57,691 nt of DNA from an uncultured Bdellovibrionales bacterium (GCA_938001965.1 CALLBC010000033.1:1-57691); one strand, 5' to 3'; positions 25,416 to 37,490 are shown, counted from the stretch's first letter. The notes: generated from the sequence alone by a model not told the origin. Numbers and translations: made by a program.

Positions 25416-28400
25416 TTGAACGGTTTAAATTTATTCTTTGATCATAAAGTAACTAGCCTAACTGCCCCAAAAATAGACATTACCGGACTAGATTCACCGG
25501 CAGCCCTGTCTTACTTGCTTAATTTTTCATCATTATCAGCTAATACTACTAACCTTATTATTGTCAGTAATGATAAAGAGGCTATGGAGCTCGAATCCTC
25601 CCTGTTGTTTTATGATAGCACTTATAAAGTCAGCTACTTACCTCACTTTCAAAGCCAAATGTATTCAGAGGTAATTCCTTCCACTCAGCTTATCCATAAG
25701 CGATTACAGTGGCTTTTTCATGCTCAAAATAACAGCATGTTCCCGCGGCGATATTTTATATCAACTTTACCAGCACTTGCGCAAAAAACCATTCCAATTG
25801 ATGCATTTATGGAGCATAGCTTTCAGCTTAGTGTTAACAGTGAGCTTCCAGATAATATTACTCAAAAGCTTTTAAGGATTGGCTATAACCAAGTGCCATT
25901 AGTGGAAGACCCCGGTGGGTTTGCTATGCGCGGAGGCATATTAGATATATTCTCTTCGGCTCACGACTCTCCGGTAAGAATAGAGCTTTTTGGCGATATT
26001 ATCGAATCTATCAAGTGTTTTAATCCCAAGAATCAAAGAAGCTCTGATAACATTGAACAAGTCACCATTATTCCAGCCAAAGAGAATATTTACTCTGATG
26101 AGAACCGACAAAAAATTTCACACTACTTAAAAAGCTCTGCTAACTCTCGAAATATTGATCCTTCAGATATTAAAGACTCCCTACAGGGTCTCACACACTG
26201 GAAATACTTCCATGGTTCAGACTATTTTATTAATGCTTTTTATGAACAACCTGAACATCCGATAAATTATTTTTCCAATAACCTTTCTGTGTGGTCACTA
26301 AACTCTCAATCACAATACCGGGCATACGATAAATTTATGGATAGCTTAAAAGAGCATTACAAATACTCTAAAGACCTCTCCCCACTTTTGCCTGATTATT
26401 CTAAAATCTTTTCGGCTCAAGAGGAAATTAAGTTTCCAAACAAATCTAAAGTAATTAATTTTTCGCAAATTCATTTTACTGACCTTAATGAAGACCATAG
26501 TTCAACCAATAATATTGAACTTAAGGTAAACTCTCTTGAGGACTTTAAAAAAAATTGTAGCAACTTAGCAAAAAATTCCCCTGAACAAATTAAAGAATTT
26601 TTACAAAAGAAAATTAATGACTGGAAAAATAGTGGCGTCACTCTATTTATAACCTCATCTTCTGATAATAATATACGCCAGCTTGAACTTTTACTGGAAG
26701 ACTATGACCTTGATATTATAAAATATAATGGCGATGAAGAGAGCCTTTACGAAACTGAAGTTCGCGAACAACGTAACAATCCAACTCGCTTAGCTTTAAT
26801 TAAAAAAAATCACCCTAATTCTCTTTATTTTAAAGATGATAAAATTATTTTTATTAGCCTCTCTGATATTTTAGGCAAGAAAAAGCCTTCCTCTTCTAAA
26901 AGTCAAAAAAATAGCTTTAAAAAGGCTCAAGCACTACACTTTTCGGACTTAAAACCCGGTGACTATATTGTACATAAAGAACATGGAGTTGGAATTTATA
27001 ATGGGCTGACATTAATGCCCATTGCAGGAATTGATGCTGAATTTCTTCAGCTGGAGTACAAAGGGGGAGATAAACTCTATTTACCCATTTATAGAATTGG
27101 ACAAATACAAAAGTTTACTGGCGCTGGTAGCGATCGCTTTATAGATAAACTTGGTGGACAAGCTTGGAAAAAAACTAAAACAAAGGTTAAAAGCAAGCTT
27201 AAGGATATGGCTGGCGAGCTTTTAAAACTCTATGCTGAAAGAGCACAAATCACTAGGCCCTCTTTTCCTCCGCCTAATAATGATTTTGAAAAATTTGTTA
27301 ACTTCTTTCCGTTTACTGAGACAAATGACCAATTAAATGCCATTAATCATGTTGTTAATGATATGACCTTAGACAAACCAATGGATCGTTTAATTTGTGG
27401 TGATGTGGGTTTTGGAAAAACAGAGGTTGCTATGAGAGCGGCTTTTAATAGCGTCAACGATGGTCGACAAGTAGCCATCATTGCCCCCACTACAATCCTC
27501 ACATTTCAGCATTTCGAAAATTTTAAAAAACGCTTCCAACACTGGCCTTTTAAAATTTGTTGTTTAAATAGATTTGTAAGCTCTTCAAAAGTTAAAAAAA
27601 ATATCCAAGAAATAAAAGATGGCAAAGTTGATATAGTTATTGGAACACATCGACTTTTTAGTAAAGATGTTGAGTTTAACAATTTAGGGCTACTTATTAT
27701 TGATGAGGAGCAAAAATTTGGCGTTAAACATAAAGAAAAAATAAGATCTATAAAAACTAATGTGGACACTTTAACTTTATCTGCCACACCTATTCCTCGC
27801 ACTTTAAATATGAGTTTTTTGGGCCTAAGAGACTTAAGCTTAATTAATACGGCCCCTGTAGACCGTCTACCAACTAGAACTTTTATTTGTAAGTATGAAG
27901 AGCATACAATAAAAAAAGCCATACAAAATGAAGTTGAACGTGGCGGACAAGTTTTCTTTTTGCATAATCGTGTAAATAATATTGAAACAGTCGCTCATGA
28001 GCTGCGCGAGTTACTGCCCAATGTTAAGTTTGCAATAGGTCATGGTCAAATGAAGGAAAGCGAGCTTGAAAAAGTTATGGTTAGTTTTTTCAACAAAGAA
28101 GTGGATGTATTAATTTCCACTACTATTATTGAATCCGGCATGGATATACCAAATGCTAATACTATTATAATTAATAATGCTCAAAACCTTGGTTTGAGCC
28201 AGCTTTACCAACTTAGAGGCCGAGTGGGGAGGAGTTCCAAAAGAGCTTATTGTTATTTAATGATTCCTCAAAATAAGGCTTTAGATAAACAGGCTCTCGA
28301 ACGGCTTAAAGTTATCCAGCAAAACTCCGAGCTTGGTAGTGGAATTACAATTGCTCAATATGACCTTGAGTTACGTGGCTCAGGCGATCTACTTGGTGAG

Positions 28401-28943
28401 AACCAAAGTGGACATATTAATGCTGTTGGTTATGAGCTATACATGGACCTACTAAAAGAAGCTATTAATGAACAGAAGGATCAACCGGAAGTTATTAACT
28501 CACTAGAACCAGAAATAAGTCTTCGCATTCCGGCTTTAATTCCAGACAAATATATTTCTGATATAAGGCTACGCCTATCTTACTATAAGAGTTTATCTGA
28601 CATTGAAAGTATTGACGAAATTGACACTATTGAGTCCGACCTCCGTGATCAATTTGGAAAACTTCCTGAAGAAGTTATTAATTTACTTGGGATTATGCTC
28701 ATTCGCTTTTTATGTAAGAAGTTATTTATTAAAGATTTGTCGCAAGCAAAAAAAGGAATCACTCTTGTTTTTACTTCTGACACCCCTCTTAAAACTGAAC
28801 AAGTTTTAAAGCTCACATCTCGTGCTGATAATAAGTATTCATTAACTCCTGAAAGTAAACTACTTATACATATGAAAGATAAATCTTGGGAGCGTATTTA
28901 TGAGGAAATTTCTTATTTAGCAAAGCTTACTAATCTTATTTAA
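25416..28943 (+). CDS. mfd: transcription-repair coupling factor Mfd
   Basis: Removes RNA polymerase stalled at DNA lesions and recruits UvrA. The 1175 residues contain an N-terminal UvrB-like module (about 1-330), the RNA polymerase-interacting CarD-like domain (about 510-590, GDYIVHKEHGVGIYNG), and a RecG-like helicase with GDVGFGKTEVAMRAAF (Walker A) and IIDEEQKFGVKHKEK. A helicase C domain and a TRCF C-terminal domain follow. The start is TTG at 25416 with AGGGG 8 nt upstream. The stop overlaps the convergent outer-membrane gene by 4 bp. Confidence 0.97.
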   Translation: MNGLNLFFDHKVTSLTAPKIDITGLDSPAALSYLLNFSSLSANTTNLIIVSNDKEAMELESSLLFYDSTYKVSYLPHFQSQMYSEVIPSTQLIHKRLQWLFHAQNNSMFPRRYFISTLPALAQKTIPIDAFMEHSFQLSVNSELPDNITQKLLRIGYNQVPLVEDPGGFAMRGGILDIFSSAHDSPVRIELFGDIIESIKCFNPKNQRSSDNIEQVTIIPAKENIYSDENRQKISHYLKSSANSRNIDPSDIKDSLQGLTHWKYFHGSDYFINAFYEQPEHPINYFSNNLSVWSLNSQSQYRAYDKFMDSLKEHYKYSKDLSPLLPDYSKIFSAQEEIKFPNKSKVINFSQIHFTDLNEDHSSTNNIELKVNSLEDFKKNCSNLAKNSPEQIKEFLQKKINDWKNSGVTLFITSSSDNNIRQLELLLEDYDLDIIKYNGDEESLYETEVREQRNNPTRLALIKKNHPNSLYFKDDKIIFISLSDILGKKKPSSSKSQKNSFKKAQALHFSDLKPGDYIVHKEHGVGIYNGLTLMPIAGIDAEFLQLEYKGGDKLYLPIYRIGQIQKFTGAGSDRFIDKLGGQAWKKTKTKVKSKLKDMAGELLKLYAERAQITRPSFPPPNNDFEKFVNFFPFTETNDQLNAINHVVNDMTLDKPMDRLICGDVGFGKTEVAMRAAFNSVNDGRQVAIIAPTTILTFQHFENFKKRFQHWPFKICCLNRFVSSSKVKKNIQEIKDGKVDIVIGTHRLFSKDVEFNNLGLLIIDEEQKFGVKHKEKIRSIKTNVDTLTLSATPIPRTLNMSFLGLRDLSLINTAPVDRLPTRTFICKYEEHTIKKAIQNEVERGGQVFFLHNRVNNIETVAHELRELLPNVKFAIGHGQMKESELEKVMVSFFNKEVDVLISTTIIESGMDIPNANTIIINNAQNLGLSQLYQLRGRVGRSSKRAYCYLMIPQNKALDKQALERLKVIQQNSELGSGITIAQYDLELRGSGDLLGENQSGHINAVGYELYMDLLKEAINEQKDQPEVINSLEPEISLRIPALIPDKYISDIRLRLSYYKSLSDIESIDEIDTIESDLRDQFGKLPEEVINLLGIMLIRFLCKKLFIKDLSQAKKGITLVFTSDTPLKTEQVLKLTSRADNKYSLTPESKLLIHMKDKSWERIYEEISYLAKLTNLI

Positions 28944-29791
28944 AACTCAACCTTCATTCCTGCACTTGCATAAAGCGCCGCAAAGCCAGGGTCTTTTTCA
29001 TCTAAGGAGTTAGTCATATAATTTGCTTCAATAAATACAAATGTATTTTCTATTCCACTAGATTGATAGCCCTCTCTAGCGGCGCTATCATCAAGCCAGT
29101 CAATTTGGAACATTAAGCCACCCGATGCATAAAATGCTAAAAGTGTTGTTCCTTCTAGGGTTGTGAAATTACCCTCCTCTTTATAATAAGTAGAATATAT
29201 TCCACCATGTATATAAGGAACAACCCAAGGTTCTTTCCACAAAGTATCAAGCTCAAATATAAATCCAAGCTTTAATGGAACAATCATTAATTCTGCGCCA
29301 AAGCCGGGAACATCTGATTCTGTTTTGAAGTATCCAGCAGAGCCAATTATACCCATGGTAAGATAGTCAAAGTTTCTTTTAAAGGTCGCTTCAATTGATA
29401 AAAGCCCAAGCGACGGAACTGGGTAGAACTCAGAGAAATCTGCTGGAACTTGATCAATTTTGTATTCGCTGGGGTTATATAATCCATAGGATACACCCCA
29501 AACCTGTCCCCACTTTTTCCTTCTCATTCTATAGGGAACCATCTCCATTTTCCCTGCAGAGGTCACTGGTATAATATTTCTTGGCTCAACAATTACTTTG
29601 TTGTCTTTGTTGCCATTATTTACTTTTTCAACTTTCCTTAAAACTCCAACTTCATTACGTTTAGGTTTAACTAACTTTTCTAATGCTTCTTCATCACCAA
29701 ACTCATCAAAGTCATCTGCAGCAAAAGATAGTGGCAGTGTTAAAAATACTGTCAGCAAAGCAATAATTATTTTATATAAGTAAATTCCCAT
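28940..29791 (-). CDS. predicted outer-membrane beta-barrel protein
   Basis: 283 residues, not assigned to a named family. A signal peptide ends near residue 24 (LSFA-AD). Residues 25-95 are charged and variable. From about 98 on, alternating aromatic and glycine strands (GVSYGLYNPSEY, GIIGSAGYFKT, YIHGGIYSTYY, LYASAGMKVEF) suggest an OmpA- or porin-like barrel of about eight strands. The terminal Phe fits recognition by the Bam assembly machinery. It is monocistronic and convergent with mfd. Confidence 0.7.
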   Translation of the reverse strand: MGIYLYKIIIALLTVFLTLPLSFAADDFDEFGDEEALEKLVKPKRNEVGVLRKVEKVNNGNKDNKVIVEPRNIIPVTSAGKMEMVPYRMRRKKWGQVWGVSYGLYNPSEYKIDQVPADFSEFYPVPSLGLLSIEATFKRNFDYLTMGIIGSAGYFKTESDVPGFGAELMIVPLKLGFIFELDTLWKEPWVVPYIHGGIYSTYYKEEGNFTTLEGTTLLAFYASGGLMFQIDWLDDSAAREGYQSSGIENTFVFIEANYMTNSLDEKDPGFAALYASAGMKVEF

Positions 29792-29986
29792 ACTTTCATC
29801 ATAATGCCCTATATTAGTTCAAGCAAGTTTTAAGGCCACTTGTGGCCAACCAATTAAAACTAAAGGCAAGTCTAGTTATGACCTTTCTACGTATTATATT
29901 CATATTTTAATTGTTCAATTCCTTGGATGTGTAATTAACTATATTATTTAAGTAGACAACAAATATACTTAGCAATTGGAAATTAC

Positions 29987-31606
29987 ATGCGAATCTTAAA
30001 ATACTTATTACTATCTATGATTTTTATTTTTACAAATAATCTTCTGGCAGATCAAAGCCCTCAAGATATTCTTAATAAAATGAGTCTCAATGAAAAAATT
30101 AATCAATTATTTATCTTTAATGTACATAAACCTGTTGTTGATAAAAGCTTCCGCACAGCTTTAAAGTCACACCATCCTGGGTCTTATATTTTATTTGGAA
30201 AAGATATTTTGTCAGCGAGGTCACTTTATAACCTAACTCATAAACTGCAAAGGCAATATAAAAAATTAAACTTATTGCCCGCTTTAATTATGATTGATCA
30301 AGAAGGGGGACATGTTACTCGTATAAATACACGTCCAAATTTACCAAGCCCTTTATCAGTTAGTACCGCTGGCTCGCCATCTCTCAGTTACAAAGTGGGG
30401 CTAGAGACATCTAATATACTTAAAGTATTAGGCGTTAATGTTAACCTTGCTCCTGTTGTAGACTTATCTGACCCATTTAAATATAACTTTATTGGCAACA
30501 GGTCTTTTGGTGATAATCCTCAAAAAGTTACACAATATGCTAGTACCCAAGCCATGGCATTAGAAGAAAATTCTATTATGCCAACCTTTAAACACTTCCC
30601 AGGTCACGGTGGGCTTGTTCAGGATAGCCATAAAGATTTACCAAAAAAATTATCCACACTGGATGATCTTAGAAAACACGAGCTTTTACCTTATAAAACT
30701 CTTATTAAGCAACATCCTGATGCGGCTATTTTAGTTGGGCATATTGCTTTCCCTAAGATTGATAAATCTGGTGTTCCTGCAACATTTTCTAAAGTTTTAC
30801 TTACTGATCTTTTGAAAAAAGAAATGGGCTTTAAGGGGTTAGTGATTACTGATGACTTACAAATGCATGCCTTAAAAAACTTTGGAAACTTAAATGAAAG
30901 AGCTAAACTTGCGTTTAATGCTGGTGCTGATTTATTAATGGTTACTGGCAGCTATAAAACACAATCTCGATTACTAAGAAACTTTAAAAAATTAGTTAAT
31001 AACAAATCAATTCCAATGAAACGCGTAGATGAGACTGTGTTAAAAGTAATTAGTGCAAAGTTAAAAATTAAAAAGAATTTTTACAATGGCTCAATCAGTT
31101 ATGCACAGGCAGTTCCAAAAATTAAGGCTAGTGTTGCTCGCTTAAAAACGAATAGTGACCAAATTATTAAAAATAATCTACAACATTCTATGTCCAACAT
31201 AATACCCATTCTCAGCGACGAGCTTTCTAGCGTTAACCAAATCAAAGTTTTCTCTGCTCACGGTAGTTTTTACAAACAAGTAAAAAAATATTTTCCTAAA
31301 AAGAAATTTAATCTTCACTATTTAAAAAAATCTAATAATAAAAATTTAAAGTCTCGCCGCCTCGCGAGCAATAGAGATTTAAATCTCTTCTATGTCACAG
31401 GCATGGGGACGCTAAGAATGCTTAATAAACTTCCGAAAAGTGTTAAGAATAAAACTATTGTTATTAACTCTACCCACCCGGGGGCAATTAAAAACAGCGA
31501 TGCATATAAAAATGTTGTGAATGTTAATACACCCTATGTGTACTCTGGAAAGCTTTTTTCTAAAATCTTAATTGATGAGAAGCGAAACACTCGCTCCTCA
31601 AAGTAA
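29987..31606 (+). CDS. exported beta-N-acetylhexosaminidase NagZ-like (GH3)
   Basis: Glycoside hydrolase family 3 enzyme that removes N-acetylglucosamine from muropeptides. The catalytic loop KHFPGHGG (202-209) with Asp213-Ser-His215 is the NagZ-type His-Asp general acid/base pair. The nucleophile is in ITDDLQMHA (Asp289/Asp290). A signal peptide (1-21, NNLLA-DQ) means it is exported, unlike the cytosolic E. coli NagZ. The 539 residues exceed the usual 340 by a Lys-rich C-terminal domain (about 360-539) of unknown role. The stop is 4 bp from the convergent atpC stop. Confidence 0.9.
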   Translation: MRILKYLLLSMIFIFTNNLLADQSPQDILNKMSLNEKINQLFIFNVHKPVVDKSFRTALKSHHPGSYILFGKDILSARSLYNLTHKLQRQYKKLNLLPALIMIDQEGGHVTRINTRPNLPSPLSVSTAGSPSLSYKVGLETSNILKVLGVNVNLAPVVDLSDPFKYNFIGNRSFGDNPQKVTQYASTQAMALEENSIMPTFKHFPGHGGLVQDSHKDLPKKLSTLDDLRKHELLPYKTLIKQHPDAAILVGHIAFPKIDKSGVPATFSKVLLTDLLKKEMGFKGLVITDDLQMHALKNFGNLNERAKLAFNAGADLLMVTGSYKTQSRLLRNFKKLVNNKSIPMKRVDETVLKVISAKLKIKKNFYNGSISYAQAVPKIKASVARLKTNSDQIIKNNLQHSMSNIIPILSDELSSVNQIKVFSAHGSFYKQVKKYFPKKKFNLHYLKKSNNKNLKSRRLASNRDLNLFYVTGMGTLRMLNKLPKSVKNKTIVINSTHPGAIKNSDAYKNVVNVNTPYVYSGKLFSKILIDEKRNTRSSK

Positions 31607-31610
31607 AGAT

Positions 31611-32003
31611 TTATACGTCTAGCCTCATTTGTGCTTTTTTAATTTTATTTATGTACTTATCAGTTTCTTCAATTGATAAGTTTCCGTCACTTAGAACTTT
31701 TTCTGAATTTTCTAAAGCTTTCTTAGCTCTTATTTTATCTACTAAATCTGAACGCTCTGCTGTTTCTGCTAATACTTTAATAACATTACCCGCTATTTCA
31801 CAGTACCCCCAGCTGATTGCATACTTTTCAAATGTAGAGCTTCCTTTTTCTTTAAATTTTAAAACTCCAATTCCAAGCGTTGTAATCAAAGGGGCATGTC
31901 CTGCTAAAACTGTAAGCTGACCTTTGTAACCAGGTATTAAAACCTCTTCTACTTCCTGATCAACAATCAGCTTTTTTTGTGGCGTAACAATGGATAATAA
32001 CAT
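31611..32003 (-). CDS. atpC: ATP synthase epsilon subunit
   Basis: Rotor stalk subunit that couples F1 to the c-ring and can inhibit the reverse reaction. The 130 residues have the N-terminal beta sandwich (LLSIVTPQKKLIVDQEVEEV, PGYKGQLTVLAGHAPL) and a C-terminal helical hairpin. It is last in the operon, 12 bp after atpD. Confidence 0.96.
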   Translation of the reverse strand: MLLSIVTPQKKLIVDQEVEEVLIPGYKGQLTVLAGHAPLITTLGIGVLKFKEKGSSTFEKYAISWGYCEIAGNVIKVLAETAERSDLVDKIRAKKALENSEKVLSDGNLSIEETDKYINKIKKAQMRLDV

Positions 32004-32015
32004 TTTTACTTTGTC

Positions 32016-33419
<1,404 letters not shown>

Positions 33420-33441
33420 TTACTCCTCACGTAAAATCTAA

Positions 33442-34323
33442 TTAGCCTTTTAAAGCCTCAGCACCACTACAAATTTCTGTTAACTCCGTAGTAATAGCTG
33501 CTTGTCTAAGTTTATTATATGTTAATGTTAAATTACTGATCATATCTTTTGCGTTATTAGTGGCGCTATCCATAGCCGTCATTCTAGCTGCATGTTCTGC
33601 TGCAATACTCTCAGATAAAATTCTATATACCTGTACCGTAAAGTGTTTTTTAAGTAGCACTTCAATAATATCTTCTGGCTTAGGTTCAAATATTAGGTCT
33701 TCAGAAAATTTATTTCCATCATCAGATTTAAAAACTGAGTTTTGTAAATCTACTGGTAAAATTGTTTCCGAAGTTCTTTCTTGGACTAATACAGACTGGA
33801 ATTCATTGTAAATAAAACGAATCTCATCATAATCACCGGCTAAAAAGCCTTTAATAATTTTATCAGCAACCTCGGCCGCCATATCGTAAGAAATATCTTT
33901 CGCCATATTTAAAATATGATCCACGCTTTTAATTTCTCTGCGATTAAAATGATCAAGAGCTCTTCTGCCAATTACAAAAAGGTCTAACTTATCAAGCTGA
34001 CTAACATTTTCTTTGTAATAGTTTTCTGCGTATTTATTAATATTACTATTAAAGCCCGCACATAAACCCCTATCACTAGTTACTACAACTAATAACACAT
34101 TTCTTGGGTTAGTTTTTTGCTCTAAAAGTGGATGTTCAATACGGTTAGTTTTTGCTACATCTGCAATTACGCCTAAAAGACCCATAGCATAAGGCCTTAA
34201 GTTCGTAATATTATTTTGGGCACGATTAAGTTTTGCAGCAGAAACCATTTTCATGGCTTTTGTTATCTGCTGAGTATTCTTAACACTCCCAATTCTGAGT
34301 TTAATATCTTTTAAACTTGCCAC
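33442..34323 (-). CDS. atpG: ATP synthase gamma subunit
   Basis: Central stalk of F1, 293 residues. Both terminal helices are typical (DIKLRIGSVKNTQQITKAMKMVSA, and EHAARMTAMDSATNNAKDMI near the end). VTSDRGLCAGFN is the signature near the middle of the N-terminal domain. Confidence 0.97.
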   Translation of the reverse strand: MASLKDIKLRIGSVKNTQQITKAMKMVSAAKLNRAQNNITNLRPYAMGLLGVIADVAKTNRIEHPLLEQKTNPRNVLLVVVTSDRGLCAGFNSNINKYAENYYKENVSQLDKLDLFVIGRRALDHFNRREIKSVDHILNMAKDISYDMAAEVADKIIKGFLAGDYDEIRFIYNEFQSVLVQERTSETILPVDLQNSVFKSDDGNKFSEDLIFEPKPEDIIEVLLKKHFTVQVYRILSESIAAEHAARMTAMDSATNNAKDMISNLTLTYNKLRQAAITTELTEICSGAEALKG

Positions 34324-34337
34324 TAATTACCCTTTAC

Positions 34338-35849
34338 CTATTTAAATACAGCTTTAAATTCTTCTAAAGCACCTTTAAGGTCAGATTTAATATCGTCAGT
34401 CATCTTCTTTTCAGCTTTAACTTTATCTAAAATTCCTGAGTATTTATTTTTGATAAACTCAATTAACTGAGATTCGAATTCTTTTGCTCGTGAAACTTCA
34501 AAATCATCTAAATAGCCATTTGTAGCTGCATAAATAATTAAAATTTGTTCTTCAACATGAAGTGGAGCATATTGATCTTGTTTTAGAATTTCAACCAGGC
34601 GCTTACCTCTTTCAAGCTGTGCCTGCGTCGCTTTATCTAAGTCAGATGCAAAGGCTGAGAACGCCTCTAGCTCACGGAATGTTGCAAGATCAAGTTTTAA
34701 TGTACCCGCCACCTGTTTCATCGCTTTAATTTGAGCAGCACCACCAACACGTGACACTGACTTACCAACTGAGATTGCTGGTCTAATACCTTTATAAAAT
34801 AGTTCAGACTCCAAAAAGATTTGACCATCTGTAATGGAAATTACGTTTGTAGGAATATAAGCAGAAATATCACCTGCTTGTGTTTCAATGATAGGAAGTG
34901 CTGTTAATGAACCACCGCCCATTTCATCACTCACTTTTGCTGCACGCTCAAGTAGTCTTGAATGTAAATAAAATACATCACCTGGGTATGCTTCACGGCC
35001 TGGAGGTCTTCTTAATAGTAGTGATAATTCACGATAAGCTTGTGCTTGTTTTGTTAAATCATCATAAATAATTAAGGCATGTCCGCCATTATCTCTGAAA
35101 TGCTCAGCCATAGCACAACCTGAAAATGGTGCTAAAAACTGTAATGGAGCTGGAGATGATGCTGGAGCTGCAACAATAGTTGTATAATCTAATGCGCCGG
35201 CTTTATTTAACTTCTCAACAACCTGTGCAATTGTTGATGCCTTTTGCCCTATTGCTACGTAAAAGCACTGAACATTCTGACCTTTTTGATTGATAATAGT
35301 ATCAATTGCAATTGCTGTTTTTCCAGTTTGTCTATCGCCAATAATTAACTCACGCTGACCACGCCCAATTGGGATCATAGCATCAATGGATTTAATTCCT
35401 GTAGCCAGTGACTCTTCAACTGGCTGTCTTGCAATAATTCCAGGGGCTTTTAATTCAACTACACGCGATTTATCTGTTTTAATAGGGCCCTTGCCATCAA
35501 TTGGGTTACCTAAAACATCTACAACACGTCCAAGTAAGGCTTCTCCAACTGGAACTTGAACAATCTTTTTTGTTCTTTTAACTACGTCGCCTTCTTTAAT
35601 TGCTCTATCTTGTCCTAAGATAACGGCACCAACACTATCTTCTTCTAAGTTTAGTACCATTCCAAAAACATCACCTGGAAATTCAACTAGCTCACCAGCC
35701 ATAACATTTTCTAGACCATAAATTTTTGCAACACCATCACCAACTGATAACACGTTCCCAACTTCACTAACTTCAATCTTTTTATTAAAGTTTTTTATTT
35801 GATCTTTTAGCACTCGGCTAATTTCATCTGCGCGTATTGATAATTCCAT
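34338..35849 (-). CDS. atpA: ATP synthase alpha subunit
   Basis: Non-catalytic nucleotide-binding F1 subunit of 503 residues. It has Walker [40 protein letters not shown] and [21 protein letters not shown], and the [14 protein letters not shown] motif. The start abuts the atpH stop. Confidence 0.98.
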   Translation of the reverse strand: MELSIRADEISRVLKDQIKNFNKKIEVSEVGNVLSVGDGVAKIYGLENVMAGELVEFPGDVFGMVLNLEEDSVGAVILGQDRAIKEGDVVKRTKKIVQVPVGEALLGRVVDVLGNPIDGKGPIKTDKSRVVELKAPGIIARQPVEESLATGIKSIDAMIPIGRGQRELIIGDRQTGKTAIAIDTIINQKGQNVQCFYVAIGQKASTIAQVVEKLNKAGALDYTTIVAAPASSPAPLQFLAPFSGCAMAEHFRDNGGHALIIYDDLTKQAQAYRELSLLLRRPPGREAYPGDVFYLHSRLLERAAKVSDEMGGGSLTALPIIETQAGDISAYIPTNVISITDGQIFLESELFYKGIRPAISVGKSVSRVGGAAQIKAMKQVAGTLKLDLATFRELEAFSAFASDLDKATQAQLERGKRLVEILKQDQYAPLHVEEQILIIYAATNGYLDDFEVSRAKEFESQLIEFIKNKYSGILDKVKAEKKMTDDIKSDLKGALEEFKAVFK

Positions 35850-36395
35850 TTAATGAACTCTCCTTTTGAGGTCTTCATTGAGGCGATTTAAATGCATTGA
35901 AAGTGTATCATCGAAAGTATAACCCTCAACTCTTGCAATCAAACCACCAATTAATTTACTGTCTTCTTTATATGTTAAAATTACTCTTTTATTTGTCTTC
36001 TTAGATACTAGATCTGATATTTGCTCGCGCTCAGAAGGACTTAACAGGTGTGAAGAGATTACTTCACCTCTTGTTACACCATTATCTTCATCAATAAAAA
36101 TTTGGAAACATTCAACAATCTCACTCAAGATTGATGTTCTACCTTTCTCCGCTAAAACCATTAAAAAGTTCTTAATTTCTTCTGAAAAATCAAACTTATT
36201 GGCAATAGTAGAAACAGCCTTACTTTTATCTTGAGCTGTAAGCCTTGGATCTTGGAAAAAGCTAGCAACCTCTTTATCTGAAAAAGACTCTTTAAGAACC
36301 TTTAGCTCTTTATAAATTAAGTCTGTCTTGTTGCTTGATTTTCCTGTTTTAAAAATTGCTTGCGCATAGCTTTTTGCTAAAGTTGAGTTCTTCAT
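35850..36395 (-). CDS. atpH: ATP synthase delta subunit
   Basis: Peripheral stalk cap that holds F1 to the b subunits, 181 residues. The N-terminal helical bundle (LAKSYAQAIFKTGK) and the C-terminal DSKLIGGLIARVEGYTFDDTL segment fit the family. It overlaps atpF by 4 bp (ATGA), so translation is likely coupled. Confidence 0.94.
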   Translation of the reverse strand: MKNSTLAKSYAQAIFKTGKSSNKTDLIYKELKVLKESFSDKEVASFFQDPRLTAQDKSKAVSTIANKFDFSEEIKNFLMVLAEKGRTSILSEIVECFQIFIDEDNGVTRGEVISSHLLSPSEREQISDLVSKKTNKRVILTYKEDSKLIGGLIARVEGYTFDDTLSMHLNRLNEDLKRRVH

Positions 36396-36952
36396 TGCTT
36401 AACCACCTGAATATTTTTCATAAACTCTTCTTTTAATCTCTGAAGCTCTGGTTGGCTAATCTCGTCAGATATATCTACCCTTGCTTTTTCAAATGATTTT
36501 TTAAGTAAATTTAGTTTTAAATCACTAATTACTTTGCCCAGTTGATTTTGCACCTTGCCTTCAGCATCAGAAATGATTCTATCTGATGCCGCTTGAGTTT
36601 CTGCTAAAAACTTTGTTGTGTTTTCTTTAGCTTGAACCTCTGAATCTTGTATTGATTTTTCTGCATTTAACTTTAAGCTCTGAAGTCTTTCTTTGATTTC
36701 GTTTCTTTTAGCGATTGCATTTTCTTTGATTTCTTGAGCTTTTTTGTACTCTTCATCAAACTTATCCACCCTACCGGCAAATAACTCTCTTACCTTATCT
36801 TTTAAGAAATAAATTAGTAAGCCGATAGCAAGTACTACGTTTACAACTTGTGCTTTAATTACATCCCAAGGAATTTCGTGTGGGCCTGCACCGCCGGCAC
36901 CATATGTTAACTCGCTTAATAAAACAAAAACAACAATTACTAAAAATCTCAT
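36392..36952 (-). CDS. atpF: ATP synthase b subunit
   Basis: Peripheral stalk subunit of 186 residues. It has a hydrophobic signal-like N-terminus, then a second hydrophobic segment (VVNVVLAIGLLIYFL) and a long coiled coil. The extra N-terminal segment is unusual for E. coli b but occurs in deltaproteobacterial-type b subunits. It pairs with the adjacent b' gene. Confidence 0.9.
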   Translation of the reverse strand: MRFLVIVVFVLLSELTYGAGGAGPHEIPWDVIKAQVVNVVLAIGLLIYFLKDKVRELFAGRVDKFDEEYKKAQEIKENAIAKRNEIKERLQSLKLNAEKSIQDSEVQAKENTTKFLAETQAASDRIISDAEGKVQNQLGKVISDLKLNLLKKSFEKARVDISDEISQPELQRLKEEFMKNIQVVKQ

Positions 36953-36954
36953 CC

Positions 36955-37398
36955 TTAGCTTGCTCCTTTGCCAACAACGCTGTTTTTTATTAGCTCCGCG
37001 ATTGGTGCAATTTCTTGCTCAAGCTCAGAATACATTTTACTTTTTGTTTCTTCTAATTTTAACTCAGAGCTTTTTCTATACTCTTCAGCCTTTAGGTTAG
37101 CAGCTTTTAAAATTTTAGTTTGTTCATCTACAGCTAACTTTTTTTCTGTATCAAAAATCTTTTTAATTTTTATATTTAGTGCCTTAGCATTTTCTTCATA
37201 TTCTGTTTCTAGTTCTTCAGTTTCTTGAGTTAGTTTTGTGGCATCATCTTCACTACCAACAGTTCTGTTATATCTTTCCATATAAGCTTTGAAATATGGC
37301 ATAAACACCATACGAGTAAGAATTAAATAGGCAACAACAAATACAACAAACTGAATTCCAATAGTGCCATTAATACCTAGAGACTTTAACAATTCCAT
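36955..37398 (-). CDS. atpF': ATP synthase b' subunit
   Basis: Second b-type peripheral stalk protein of 147 residues, with an N-terminal transmembrane helix (IGIQFVVFVVAYLILTRMVFMPYF) and a charged coiled coil. Lineages with separate b and b' genes assemble one of each. It is first in the operon; no a or c subunit gene precedes it. Confidence 0.9.
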   Translation of the reverse strand: MELLKSLGINGTIGIQFVVFVVAYLILTRMVFMPYFKAYMERYNRTVGSEDDATKLTQETEELETEYEENAKALNIKIKKIFDTEKKLAVDEQTKILKAANLKAEEYRKSSELKLEETKSKMYSELEQEIAPIAELIKNSVVGKGAS

Positions 37399-37490
37399 AG
37401 TTTTCCCAGTTAGATTTTGGATTATGGTTAACCTGGTGGATATTTTTGGTCAAGCTCAAATAAAGGTATTTATTGAGAATTTAGAGTTGC

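Noticed and set aside
27506-27922. 138-aa ORF on the - strand
   Set aside because: It is antisense inside the mfd helicase domain and has no independent support.
30650-30658. TTATCCACA inside nagZ
   Set aside because: It is a lone DnaA-box match within a coding region, with no cluster or AT-rich element nearby; chance is likely.
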